From Streptomyces eurythermus (GTDB lineage: Bacteria; Actinomycetota; Actinomycetes; Streptomycetales; Streptomycetaceae): 64,000 nt of DNA. Below, one piece after another: positions 34,039-42,290 of the stretch (position 1 is its first letter; each line of letters starts with the position of its first letter). Both the position numbers and the translations under genes were made by a program. Under the pieces are notes generated by a model. The model ran no database searches, was not told the origin of the DNA, and saw only the letters and a list, made by a program, of their open reading frames with translations. The stretch is from assembly GCF_014649115.1 (NCBI RefSeq), contig NZ_BMSK01000027.1, positions 1 to 64,000 on the forward strand, in the 5' to 3' direction.

Positions 34039-34244
34039 CGGGCGTGACGGGGAAGGGGCGGCAGGGGCGGCGGACGGCCGTCGCGCACGCGCGCGTGGAC
34101 GCCGCAGGGGCACATCTGGCCACCGCGCGGGCGGGCACCGTCGGTGTGCCGGCGTGCGTGACCGTCACGCGGGCAGGCCGCACCGGTGCACCGGCGTGCG
34201 CCACGGCCGTCCCCGTGGCCCCGCCCGGGGAGGTGGGCGGGTGA
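34035..34244 (+). CDS. possible 69-residue coupled small ORF between pxpB and pxpC
   Basis: A 69-codon frame starts with GTG overlapping the pxpB stop (GTGA) and stops in a TGA overlapping the pxpC GTG, so it exactly fills the 202-bp gap. The predicted peptide is basic at its N-terminus and has two similar 13-residue units (RAGTVGVPACVTV and RAGRTGAPACATA). There is no known family. In GC-rich DNA such frames arise by chance, so this may only be a spacer kept open for translational coupling. Confidence 0.3.
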   Translation: MTGVTGKGRQGRRTAVAHARVDAAGAHLATARAGTVGVPACVTVTRAGRTGAPACATAVPVAPPGEVGG

Positions 34245-35110
34245 GCGACCGGGTGCTCGTCGTGGTGCGCGCCGGAGCGTTGACGACCGTGCAGGACCTG
34301 GGGCGGCCGGGGTACGCGCATCTCGGCGTGCCCCACTCCGGGGCGCTCGATCCGCCCGCGGCGGCGCTGGTGAACCGGCTCGTCGGCAACCCGCCGGACG
34401 CCGCCGTCCTGGAGACCACGCTCAGCGGCTGCGCGCTGCGCCCGCGTTCCACGGTGACGGTCGCGGTCGGCGGCGCGCCGGGCCCGGTGTCGGTGGGCGG
34501 TCGCCCGGCCGCGTGGGGCGCCCCGGTGGTGGTGCCGGCGGGCGAGCTGCTGGAGGTGGGCGCGGCCACGGCCGGAGTACGCGGTTACGTGGCCGTGTCC
34601 GGCGGCATCGCCGTGGAGCCGGTCCTGGGCAGCCGCGCCACCGATCTGCTGTCCGGCCTGGGCCCGGCCCCGCTCACGGACGGCACGGTGCTGCCGCTGG
34701 GCACCCCGGCCGGCCCTCCCGCGCGCGTGGACGGCGCCCCACAGCCGCGTCCGCCCGCCGAACTGGTGCTCCGGGTGACCCTGGGGCCGCGCGACGACTG
34801 GTTCACGGCGGGCGCGGTCCGGGATCTCACCACGCGCGCGTACCGGGTTTCCCCGGCGAGCAACCGCATCGGTCTGCGCACCGAGGGGCCCGCGCTGGAG
34901 CGGGCCCGGCCCGGGGAACTGCCCAGCGAGGGGATGGTGCTCGGCGCGGTCCAGGTGCCGCCGGACGGCCGTCCGGTGGTCTTCCTCGCGGACCACCCGA
35001 CCACCGGGGGCTACCCGGTGATCGCGGTGGTGCGCGCCGCCGACCTGCCGGCCGCCGCGCAGGCACCGCCGGGCACGCCGGTCAGGTTCGTCCCGGTACG
35101 GCGCCGCTGA
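34241..35110 (+). CDS. pxpC: 5-oxoprolinase subunit C (KipA / biotin-dependent carboxyltransferase-like)
   Basis: A 289-residue protein of the allophanate-hydrolase-subunit-2/KipA family. The N-terminal TTVQDLGRPGYAHLGVPHSGALD, with glycine and histidine pattern, and the later PASNRIGLRTEGP and ADHPTTGGYPVIA are family hallmarks. It is the third subunit of the PxpABC 5-oxoprolinase. The GTG at 34241 overlaps the stop of the small upstream frame and follows GGGGAGG. Its C-terminus closes the operon. No clear terminator is visible in the 273 bp before the convergent glycosyltransferase stop. Confidence 0.92.
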   Translation: MSDRVLVVVRAGALTTVQDLGRPGYAHLGVPHSGALDPPAAALVNRLVGNPPDAAVLETTLSGCALRPRSTVTVAVGGAPGPVSVGGRPAAWGAPVVVPAGELLEVGAATAGVRGYVAVSGGIAVEPVLGSRATDLLSGLGPAPLTDGTVLPLGTPAGPPARVDGAPQPRPPAELVLRVTLGPRDDWFTAGAVRDLTTRAYRVSPASNRIGLRTEGPALERARPGELPSEGMVLGAVQVPPDGRPVVFLADHPTTGGYPVIAVVRAADLPAAAQAPPGTPVRFVPVRRR

Positions 35111-35383
35111 CCCTCGCCGCCCCCTTCCGGTGCGACGGCCGGAACGGCATCGTCGGAACAGCCCCGCCGGGACCCTGCGGTCCGGCCACCCGCGTCGGTG
35201 GTCTCCCGCGCGGGGCGAACCGGAGCGTCACCGACCACCCAGGGTCCTGCCGGACAACCCGGCGCCGGGCGGCGAACCGGGGCGGTCACCGTCCACGTGA
35301 CCGGTCGGAGGGCGCGGCCGGACAAGCGGGCGCCGGCCGCCCTGAAGCCTCGCCCCGGCCCGAGGGGCACGCCGCGCCCCCTG

Positions 35384-36562
35384 TCATGCCACGCCCTCCG
35401 GCATCGCGGACCGGGCGTCGGCGCGGCGCGGCGCCTCCGCCGCGTCGTGGGCCGCGAGAAACGCCTCCACGGCCGCTCCCCAGCCGAAGCACTCCGCACG
35501 CGCGCGTGCCGCCTCCCGCCGCCCGGGTTCGGCGCGTGCCAGGAGCAGTTCCACGGCGTCCGCGAACGTCTCCGGGCCGCCGGCCGCGGCCGCCCCGGCG
35601 GAGCCGATGACCTCGGGCAGCGCGGAGAGGGCGCTCGCCACCACGGGCGTGCCGCACGCCATGGCCTCCAGCGCGGCCAGGCCGAAGGTCTCGGCGGGCC
35701 CCGGCGCGAGGCACACGTCGGCGGACGCCTGGAGCGCGCCGAGGGCGGCCCGGTCGGACACGTGCCCGAGGAAGGTCACCGGGAGCCCTCGGGCGCGGGC
35801 GTGCCGCTCCAGCCGGACCCGCAGCGGCCCGTCCCCGGCGACCACGAGCACCGCCCGCCGGCCGCGCCGCAGCAGCGCCTCCAGGGCGTCCAGGGCCGTG
35901 CCGGGCCGCTTCTCCACGGACAGCCGGGAGACCATCACGAGCAGCGTCTCGTCCACGCGCGCGTGGCGGGCCCGCAGCCCGGGGTCGCGCAGCGCGGGAT
36001 GGCGTTCCATCAGGTCGACGCCCAGGGGGGCGCGTACGACGTTGCGCGCGCCGACGCGGACGAACTCGCGCTCGGCGAAACCGGTGGTGCACACCACCCG
36101 TGAGTAGACGTGCGCGGTACGGGTGTTGAGGGAGTCGGCGGCACGCCGGGCGAGCGGTTCGGGCAGGCCCCAGGTGCGCAGGACGCCGTCGGCGGTCTCG
36201 TGGGAGACCATCACGGCGGGCACGCGCGCGCGTCGGGCCCAGCGGCCGGTCCAGCGCAGGGTGGTCCGGTCGGAGACCTCCAGGCGGTCCGGGGCCAGCC
36301 CGGTCAGGAGGGCGGCCACCCGCCGCCGGTCGGTGAGGACCCGGTAGCCGCCGGTGCCGGGCAGGGTCGGGCCGGGCAGGGTGATGACCCGGCCCTGCTC
36401 GGTGTCGCGGTCGGTGTGCCGTTCGCCGGGCACGATCAGGACGGGTTCGTGGCCGGCGGCCAGGTAGCCCTTGCCGAGTTCGCGCAGGGCGGTGCGCAGG
36501 CCGCCGGAGGCGGGGGTGACGAAGTTGGCGAGGCGGACGATGCGCAGGGACGGTCCGGTCAT
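35384..36562 (-). CDS. GT4-type glycosyltransferase
   Basis: A 392-residue GT-B glycosyltransferase of family 4. The C-terminal nucleotide-sugar domain carries VSRLSVEKRPG and the GPAETFGLAALEAMACGTPVV block with the conserved EX7E glutamates. Its ATG overlaps the stop of the upstream GT4 gene (ATGA), indicating coupled synthesis. The two enzymes probably act in one pathway, possibly mannosylation of lipids (phosphatidylinositol mannoside or glycolipid type), as GT4 pairs do in actinobacteria; donor and acceptor cannot be determined from sequence alone. Confidence 0.88.
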   Translation of the reverse strand: MTGPSLRIVRLANFVTPASGGLRTALRELGKGYLAAGHEPVLIVPGERHTDRDTEQGRVITLPGPTLPGTGGYRVLTDRRRVAALLTGLAPDRLEVSDRTTLRWTGRWARRARVPAVMVSHETADGVLRTWGLPEPLARRAADSLNTRTAHVYSRVVCTTGFAEREFVRVGARNVVRAPLGVDLMERHPALRDPGLRARHARVDETLLVMVSRLSVEKRPGTALDALEALLRRGRRAVLVVAGDGPLRVRLERHARARGLPVTFLGHVSDRAALGALQASADVCLAPGPAETFGLAALEAMACGTPVVASALSALPEVIGSAGAAAAGGPETFADAVELLLARAEPGRREAARARAECFGWGAAVEAFLAAHDAAEAPRRADARSAMPEGVA

Positions 36563-37686
36563 GCCGCCACCGCCGTCCGGCGGGCCGCGAGGACCTGACC
36601 GTAGTGGTCGATCAGCTGGTCGCCGACGGCGGCCCAGGTGCGGCCCTCGACGCTCGCGCGGGCGGCGGCGCCGTAGGCGGCCCGCCGCGCGGGGTCGGCG
36701 GCCAGGGCGCGGACGGCCTCCCGGACCGCGTCGGCGTCGTGCGGCGGGACCAGCAGGCCGGTGCGGCCGTGGGCGACCAGGTCGAGCGGGCCGCCGGCGG
36801 CGGGCGCGACGACCGGAACCCCGCTGGCCATGGCCTCCTGGACGGTCTGGCAGAAGGTCTCGAAGGGACCGGTGTGCACGAACAGGTCCAGCGAGGCGAA
36901 GATCCGGGCCAGTTCGTCGCCGGTGCGCCGGCCCAGGAAGACGGCGCCGGGCAGGGCCTCGGCGAGCTGGCCCCGGCTGGGTCCGTCGCCCACGACCACG
37001 ACCCGCACGCCGGGCAGCCCGCAGGCCCCGGCGAGGAGTTCGACGTGCTTCTCGGGCGCGAGCCGGCCGACGTAGCCGACGATCCGTTCGCCGTGCGGGG
37101 CGAGTGCGCGGCGCAGCGCCTCGTCACGGCGGTCCGGCCGGAACCGTACGGTGTCCACGCCGCGCGGCCACAGCGCCACCCGCGGTACGCCGTGCTCCTC
37201 CAGGTCGTCGCGCGCGGCGCTGGAGGGGGCGAGGGTGCGGTCGGCGGCGGCGTGCACGGAGCGGATCCGCCGCCAGGCCGCGGCCTCTCCGGCACCCATG
37301 TAGATGCGGGCGTATCCGGCCAGGTCGGTCTGGTAGACGGCGACGGCGGGGATGCCGAGCCGGGCCGCGGCGGCCATGCCCCGCACGCCGAGGACGAAGG
37401 GGCCGGCCAGGTGGACCACGTCGGGGCGGTGCGCGACGAGGGCGGCGGCGAGGCGCCGGCTGGGCAGGGCGACGCGGACCTGGGGGTAGCCGGGGAGCGG
37501 CAGGGAGGGAACCCGGACGACCTGGCAGGGGGCGTCCGGTTCCGGGCCGGTGCCGGGGGCCGGGGCGGGGGCGACGACGAGCGGGTGGTGACCGCGGTCT
37601 ACGAGGTGCCGGGCGGTCTGGAGCGCGCAGTGGGCCACGCCGTTCACATCGGGGGGAAAGGACTCGGTCACGATGACGACACGCAT
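36559..37686 (-). CDS. GT4-type glycosyltransferase, MgtA-like (GDP-mannose-dependent mannosyltransferase candidate)
   Basis: A 375-residue GT-B enzyme. The N-terminus VIVTESFPPDVNGVAHCALQTARHL and the acceptor region HLAGPFVLGVRG resemble MgtA of mycobacteria and corynebacteria, a GDP-mannose-dependent alpha-mannosyltransferase acting on glycolipid acceptors. The C-terminal domain has VGYVGRLAPEKHVELLAG and the TFCQTVQEAMASGVPVVAP motif with the EX7E pair. The first of two coupled genes, it overlaps the second GT4 by 4 bp. Function is inferred from similarity only. About 70 bp upstream lies one arm of a 12-bp inverted repeat (37755-37849). Confidence 0.85.
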   Translation of the reverse strand: MRVVIVTESFPPDVNGVAHCALQTARHLVDRGHHPLVVAPAPAPGTGPEPDAPCQVVRVPSLPLPGYPQVRVALPSRRLAAALVAHRPDVVHLAGPFVLGVRGMAAAARLGIPAVAVYQTDLAGYARIYMGAGEAAAWRRIRSVHAAADRTLAPSSAARDDLEEHGVPRVALWPRGVDTVRFRPDRRDEALRRALAPHGERIVGYVGRLAPEKHVELLAGACGLPGVRVVVVGDGPSRGQLAEALPGAVFLGRRTGDELARIFASLDLFVHTGPFETFCQTVQEAMASGVPVVAPAAGGPLDLVAHGRTGLLVPPHDADAVREAVRALAADPARRAAYGAAARASVEGRTWAAVGDQLIDHYGQVLAARRTAVAA

Positions 37687-37754
37687 ACGGGTGTTGTCGC
37701 CGCACCGGACGTGCCCACGTCAACTTCGATCTTTCCGGGCGGGGAACGTCCCGT

Positions 37755-37849
37755 GAGCGTTGGGCGGCCCGCCCGCAGCCCCTCACGGCCGCGCCCGCAC
37801 CCCCGCACGGCCGCCCGCCCCCACGGCCCAGGCGGCGCGCCCAACGCTC
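37755..37849. repeat. 12-bp inverted repeat, 71-bp spacing
   Basis: GAGCGTTGGGCG (37755-37766) and its exact complement CGCCCAACGCTC (37838-37849) flank a very GC-rich 71-bp segment. It sits between the start of the MgtA-like gene and the stop of the HEAT-repeat gene, so it could be a regulatory site for the former or a large hairpin terminating the latter. Confidence 0.6.
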
Positions 37850-37951
37850 CACCCCCACAGGTCGAGCGGCTGTCACGGCGGCCTGGCCCACGGGTCATCC
37901 GGAGTTCACCCGCCGGGCGGACGTCCGCCCCGGCCGGGAGTGCGAGCGGGG

Positions 37952-39370
37952 TCAGCCCAGGGCGGCGTCGGGCCCGATGCGGCTGCGTACGGCGGTCTGT
38001 ACCTCGGCCTCCTCGGCCGGGTCGGCGGCCAGTCGGCGCAGGCGCTCCACGACCCGGGTGTCACCGGTCTCGGCGTGCCGGGCGGCGAGTTCGCGGGTGG
38101 TCTCCTCGCAGTCCCACAGGCACTCGACGGCGAAGCCGGCGGCGAAGGAGGGGTCGGTCGCGGCCAGTGCGCGGGCGGCGCGGCCCCGCAGGTGGGAGGA
38201 GGCCGTCTCGCGGTAGACGTGCCGCAGGACGGGGGCCGCGCAGCCGATGCCGAGGCGTCCGGCGCCGTCGACGAGGGTCCACAGGGTGGGCGCGTCGGGC
38301 CCCTCGCCGCGTACGGCCTGGCGCAGTGCGGCGAGGACGAGGTCGCGGTCGCGGGCACCGCCGCGGCAGGCGAGGATGCGGCCGGCGGCGGCGCCGAGCG
38401 CGTCGTGGCGCCGGGCCCAGCCGCGCGCGCGGTCCACGGCGGCGACGCTGCGCATCCGTTCGAAGGCGTCGACGGCGGCTTCCACGACGGCCGCGGTTCC
38501 GTCGGCGACCGCGGCCTCGACGAGGTCGAGGGCGTCGGGGTCGTCGCTGTCGGCGAGGTAGCGCAGGGCGGTGCAGCGGGCTCCGTCGACGCCGTTCCTG
38601 GCGGCCTGGAGGATCTCCGGCCGGTCCTCGGGGCCGGCCACGGCGACCAGACAGCGGGCGGCGGGCACATGGAGGGCGGCACCGCGCTCCATGCCCTGCT
38701 GGGCCCACTCGAAGACGGCGCGCACGCTCCAGCCGGGCCGGGGGCCGGTGGGGCGCAGCTGCCGCTGCCAGCGGTCGAAACAACCCGCTTCCTGGGCGGC
38801 ACGCACGCGTGCCGCGATCGACGGGCGCAGGTCCTCGGCCCACAGCCGCCAGGGCCGCGGTTCGAAGGCGTCGCGCACGGCGGCGGCCAGTTCGGCCTCG
38901 CCCTCGGGGTCGGTGGCGAAGCGGGCCAGGACGGGGGCGGCGAGGGCGCGCAGGCCCGCGTCGTCGTCCCGCAGGGCCAGCTCGTCCAGGGCCCAGGCCC
39001 AGTTGGAGCCGTGCGCGGCGTACCTGCGCAACAGGTCGAGGGCGTCCCGCCGGCCGTAGGAGGCGAGGTGGCCGAGGACGGCGAGGGCCAGACCGGTGCG
39101 GGACTCGTCGGTGTCGAGCACGTCCTCGGCGTCGAAGAGGTGCGCCTCCACGGCGTCGAGTCCGCCGTTCAGGTCGAGGTAGAGCCGGGCGTAGTAGAGG
39201 GAGCGGTTCTCCACCTGCCAGTCGTGGCGGGGGTCGCGCAGCACACAGTGGTTCAGGGCCGCGAGCGCTTCGGCGCGCGGGGCCGTCAGCGCGTGCAGCG
39301 TGCCGTCGCCACGGCCGCGCTGGAGCAGCCCGAGCAGGGTGCCGCTGGGCGCTATGACCGGATCGAACAT
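37952..39370 (-). CDS. HEAT-repeat protein, unknown function
   Basis: A 472-residue, almost entirely helical protein with repeating units of about 30-40 residues (for example RCTALRYLADSDDPDALDLVEAAVADG and AARCLVAVAGPEDRPEILQAA) typical of HEAT or HEAT-like repeats. Such proteins are scaffolds for protein-protein interaction. There is no signal peptide or membrane segment. I choose the ATG at 39370 (MFDPVIAPSG), preceded by GAGG; an in-frame GTG lies 15 nt upstream. It stands alone; the downstream GT4 genes begin more than 260 bp away. The 300-bp region upstream has no gene. Confidence 0.82.
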   Translation of the reverse strand: MFDPVIAPSGTLLGLLQRGRGDGTLHALTAPRAEALAALNHCVLRDPRHDWQVENRSLYYARLYLDLNGGLDAVEAHLFDAEDVLDTDESRTGLALAVLGHLASYGRRDALDLLRRYAAHGSNWAWALDELALRDDDAGLRALAAPVLARFATDPEGEAELAAAVRDAFEPRPWRLWAEDLRPSIAARVRAAQEAGCFDRWQRQLRPTGPRPGWSVRAVFEWAQQGMERGAALHVPAARCLVAVAGPEDRPEILQAARNGVDGARCTALRYLADSDDPDALDLVEAAVADGTAAVVEAAVDAFERMRSVAAVDRARGWARRHDALGAAAGRILACRGGARDRDLVLAALRQAVRGEGPDAPTLWTLVDGAGRLGIGCAAPVLRHVYRETASSHLRGRAARALAATDPSFAAGFAVECLWDCEETTRELAARHAETGDTRVVERLRRLAADPAEEAEVQTAVRSRIGPDAALG

Positions 39371-39670
39371 GGGAAACAGCCTCACATCAAGCGTCGACGC
39401 AACCGGTGAACACGCGTTACCTGGCCGCGCGACACAACGTCGGAGCGTCCGCCGTTTCCTGCTTGCTGTAGACCATCTCTCTCTGCCTCTCGTCGGTGGC
39501 CCATGCGGACCGCATCACGGCCCGCGCGGTGCGGCAACACCTGCCCAGCCATCGCGTCCGTGAATCACGTCGTCATGATGACCCGCGCTGTGTGCTGCCG
39601 CGACCGTATTTCCGGCGGCCCCGTACCGCCTCCCCCGTTTTCCGTGTCGTCGCTGGTCGGAATACTCGGT

Positions 39671-40063
39671 TCAGCGCTCGCCGAACAGTTCCAGGAGTTC
39701 CGTCTTGCCGAACATCCGGGCCGTGTCGACGGCCGACGGCGTGCCCTTGGCGGGGTCGGCCCCGCCCTCCAGGAGGGCCTTGATCACATCGGTCTCGCCC
39801 TTGAAGACGGCGCCCGCGAGCGGGGTCTGGCCCCGGTCGTTGATCTGGTCGGCGGCGGCGCCGCGGGCCAGCAGCGCGCGTACCGCGTCGGCGTGGCCGT
39901 GGTAGGCGGCGAGCATCACCAGGGAGTCGCCGCGGTCGTTGGTGAGGTTGGCGGGGACGCCCGCGTCGACATACGCCACGAGCGCCTCGGTCTGCCCCTG
40001 CCGGGCCAGATCGAAGATCTTGGTCGCCAGCTCCACGACCTCGGGGTCGGGGGCTTCACTCAT
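39671..40063 (-). CDS. ankyrin-repeat protein
   Basis: A 130-residue protein containing about three ankyrin repeats (units around NDRGDSLVMLAAYHGHADAVRALLARGA, NDRGQTPLAGAVFKGETDVIKALLEGGA and a partial repeat at each end). It is probably a small protein-interaction module; no catalytic domain is seen. The ATG at 40063 is supported by GGAGAGGCGG upstream; a longer in-frame extension has no ribosome site. It is divergent from smeA, with about 300 bp between. Partners are unknown. Confidence 0.88.
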   Translation of the reverse strand: MSEAPDPEVVELATKIFDLARQGQTEALVAYVDAGVPANLTNDRGDSLVMLAAYHGHADAVRALLARGAAADQINDRGQTPLAGAVFKGETDVIKALLEGGADPAKGTPSAVDTARMFGKTELLELFGER

Positions 40064-40365
40064 GGCCGGACCGCCTCTCCATGCTGATGGGGGAACTGCT
40101 TCGCTGATGCGGGGACTGCTTCGTACGAGTGAATCGCCAGCGTACTGGCTCTCGGGGCACATGACCCGATGTGCCCGAGGTAAAGATCACCGACGGGCCC
40201 CGCAGCAGGCAACAGCACTGGTCAACCGGGCCGCAACCGCTTCCTCCAAGCGAGCGAAAAACACCGTTTTTCACCCAGTTGCACCTTTAATCGTATGGAT
40301 ACATCCTGTGATCCTGGAAGAACTCATGGTGACTGTCCCCCACCTTCGACACCAGGAGGCCACAA
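40064..40365. promoter_or_regulatory. upstream region of smeA-sffA
   Basis: About 300 bp with no gene. It is AT-richer than its surroundings (for example 40255-40320). It contains one GACAC (40348-40352), the core recognised by the sporulation regulator WhiA, 13 bp before the smeA start and just upstream of its ribosome site, and a TCACC half-site (40271-40275) of the kind found in BldD boxes. These short motifs are weak evidence; BldD and Whi control of smeA-sffA would suit its sporulation role. Confidence 0.4.
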
Positions 40366-40560
40366 ATGATCCTCTCCCTCTCGGGCGTGCTGCTGCTCGG
40401 CGTCGTCGTCTTCCTGTTCTTCCGCAAGGACGGACTGAAGGGCTCGCACGCCACGGTGTCGGCCCTGTTCGGTTTCTATCTGTCGACCACAGGCATCGCC
40501 CCGAGCATCAAAGCCGGAGGAGAGAGCCTGGCCAGCCTCCTGGGCGGCATCAAGTTCTGA
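40366..40560 (+). CDS. smeA: small sporulation membrane protein SmeA
   Basis: A 64-residue protein with an N-terminal transmembrane helix (SLSGVLLLGVVVFLFF), a short basic linker and a second amphipathic helix. It matches SmeA of S. coelicolor in size, pattern and position, directly upstream of an FtsK-like gene. SmeA is a sporulation-specific membrane protein that targets SffA to division septa in aerial hyphae; loss affects chromosome segregation and spore maturation. Similar small proteins occur beside tra genes in Streptomyces plasmids. The ATG follows GGAGG. It is only 40 bp from sffA, so co-transcription is expected. Confidence 0.9.
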   Translation: MILSLSGVLLLGVVVFLFFRKDGLKGSHATVSALFGFYLSTTGIAPSIKAGGESLASLLGGIKF

Positions 40561-40600
40561 CCCCGCCCGCACCGCCCGCACGCACGATCAGGAGTCAGCA

Positions 40601-42211
40601 GTGGCCCGGCGCCCTCTCCCCCGCATTCTGAGCAAGGACAGCGCCCAGCTCGCACGGATGCAGCTCGCCCGGAGCAGGGAGCTGGCCCGGACGGCGGCCG
40701 ACAGCGCCACCGACATCCTCCATCCGCTGATCACCGTCACGCGCGGGCTGCGTGTGCTGGCCTCGGCCGGCCTTCGCAGGTGGGCGGACACGCCCAAGGA
40801 CAGACGCGGGCCGCTGCTGTTCCTCGCGGCCTCCGCGATCATGGTCGTGGCCCTGATGCCGTACGGGCCGCTGCTCGCCGTCGTCACGGTGATGGCGGCG
40901 GCGGCCTGGCAGGGCCGCGACCGCGCCCCCTCCGCCCCCGCGGGACCCGACGCCTCCCAGTCCGAACGCCTCAAGGCGCTCTACGACGCCCTGGTGCCGT
41001 ACTTCTCCGCCGCGGAGGACCCCGCGCCGCTGTACGCGCACGGCGGGGAGTGGGAGAAGGCCTTCGCCGCCTACGAGTTCGACGACGCCGGGCGCGTGGG
41101 CCACCTGGTGATCCGCTACCCCGCCTATTTCCCGGACGGCGAGCCCGAGGCCCGCGCGCGGGTCGAGCAGCTGCTCACCGCCAAGGCCGGGCGGAGCCGC
41201 GAGTACCACTTCGACTGGGACGAGGAGGGCAACCGGCTCACCGTGACCGTCCTCGCCCCGCTGCCCGCCGACATCCCCGCCCAGCCCTTCGTCACCGCGC
41301 CCGGCGAGACCGTCCTCGGCTACACCGACCCCAGCGAGGTCCAGCGCACGCTTCCCCTCTCCTATGGAGAGGAACGGATCGACGTACCGCCGGTCGTCTG
41401 GCGCACCGGCATCCGCTCCACCGAGCCGCACCTGCTGGCCGTCGGCCACCCCGGCAGCGGCACGTCCACCCTGCTGCGCTCCATCGCTCTTCAGGCCCTG
41501 CGCCACGGCGATGTGCTGATCGTCGACGGCGGCGGCACCGGCGAGTACGCCTGCCTGACCGGCCGGGACGGCGTCCTGGCCGTGGAGTGCGCGCTCGCCG
41601 GGGCGCTGGCCAGCCTGGAGTGGGCCGCGCGGGAGACCGAGCGGCGGCTCATCGCGGTCAACCTGGCCCGGCAGGCGGGCGACCCGCCGCCGACGGACAC
41701 CCGGCGCCCGCTGTGGATCCTGCTGGACCGGCCCGCCGTCTTCACGCACCTCGCGGCGGCCGACGGGCGGGGGGACCCGCAGGCGCTGCTCCAGGTGCCG
41801 CTGCGGCACGGCCGCGCGGCGAACGTGACGGTGGTCGTCGCCGAGCAGTTCGACAGCGCGGAGACGCTCGGCGACGCGGTACGGCAGCACACGCGCGCGC
41901 GTGTCGTGCTGGGGGCCACCGCTCCGCAGCAGGTGGAGGCGGTGCTCGGCGCGGCGCCGCACACGACGCCGCCGACGCGGGTGCCGCCCGGGCGCGGGTA
42001 CGCCCGGCTGGGCTCCGGCCCGGTGCACCGGCTCCAGGTGCCGCGTACGCCCGACCCCTACGACGACGCGACGAGCGACGCCGACCGGCAGGCGGTGCTG
42101 GAACTGCTGCCCGCGCGGGCCGCCACTGTGGTGGCCGAGCCGGCGGACCTGGCGAAACCGGCACCGGAGAAGACACCGGTACCGGCAAAGGCCGTGGCGG
42201 CCGAGTCCTGA
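40601..42211 (+). CDS. sffA: SffA, SpoIIIE/FtsK-family sporulation protein (Walker A lysine missing)
   Basis: A 536-residue membrane-associated protein paired with SmeA, matching SffA. Two hydrophobic helices near residues 75-105 anchor it; the C-terminal part is an FtsK/HerA-like RecA-fold domain. The expected P-loop GxxGxGK[S/T] reads GHPGSGTST: Thr288 replaces the catalytic lysine. Walker B reads WILLDRP, without the usual following Glu. The domain therefore probably does not pump DNA by a standard cycle and may be structural or regulatory, if the sequence is correct. It is the second gene of smeA-sffA. Ends with a Lys/Ala/Pro-rich tail. A shared terminator lies at 42231-42265. Confidence 0.87.
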   Translation: MARRPLPRILSKDSAQLARMQLARSRELARTAADSATDILHPLITVTRGLRVLASAGLRRWADTPKDRRGPLLFLAASAIMVVALMPYGPLLAVVTVMAAAAWQGRDRAPSAPAGPDASQSERLKALYDALVPYFSAAEDPAPLYAHGGEWEKAFAAYEFDDAGRVGHLVIRYPAYFPDGEPEARARVEQLLTAKAGRSREYHFDWDEEGNRLTVTVLAPLPADIPAQPFVTAPGETVLGYTDPSEVQRTLPLSYGEERIDVPPVVWRTGIRSTEPHLLAVGHPGSGTSTLLRSIALQALRHGDVLIVDGGGTGEYACLTGRDGVLAVECALAGALASLEWAARETERRLIAVNLARQAGDPPPTDTRRPLWILLDRPAVFTHLAAADGRGDPQALLQVPLRHGRAANVTVVVAEQFDSAETLGDAVRQHTRARVVLGATAPQQVEAVLGAAPHTTPPTRVPPGRGYARLGSGPVHRLQVPRTPDPYDDATSDADRQAVLELLPARAATVVAEPADLAKPAPEKTPVPAKAVAAES

Positions 42212-42230
42212 CCGGTCCGGCACCCGGGCG

Positions 42231-42265
42231 CTCGCGAGGGGCGTGAGCAACGGCCCCTTCGCGAG
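42231..42265. terminator. terminator between convergent sffA and mocR
   Basis: A stem CTCGCGAGGGGC / GCCCCTTCGCGAG with one bulged base and a 10-nt loop. It lies 20 bp after the sffA stop and 26 bp before the stop of the convergent MocR gene. Confidence 0.7.
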
Positions 42266-42290
42266 CCCGCGCCCGCGCCCGTCGGCCCGG

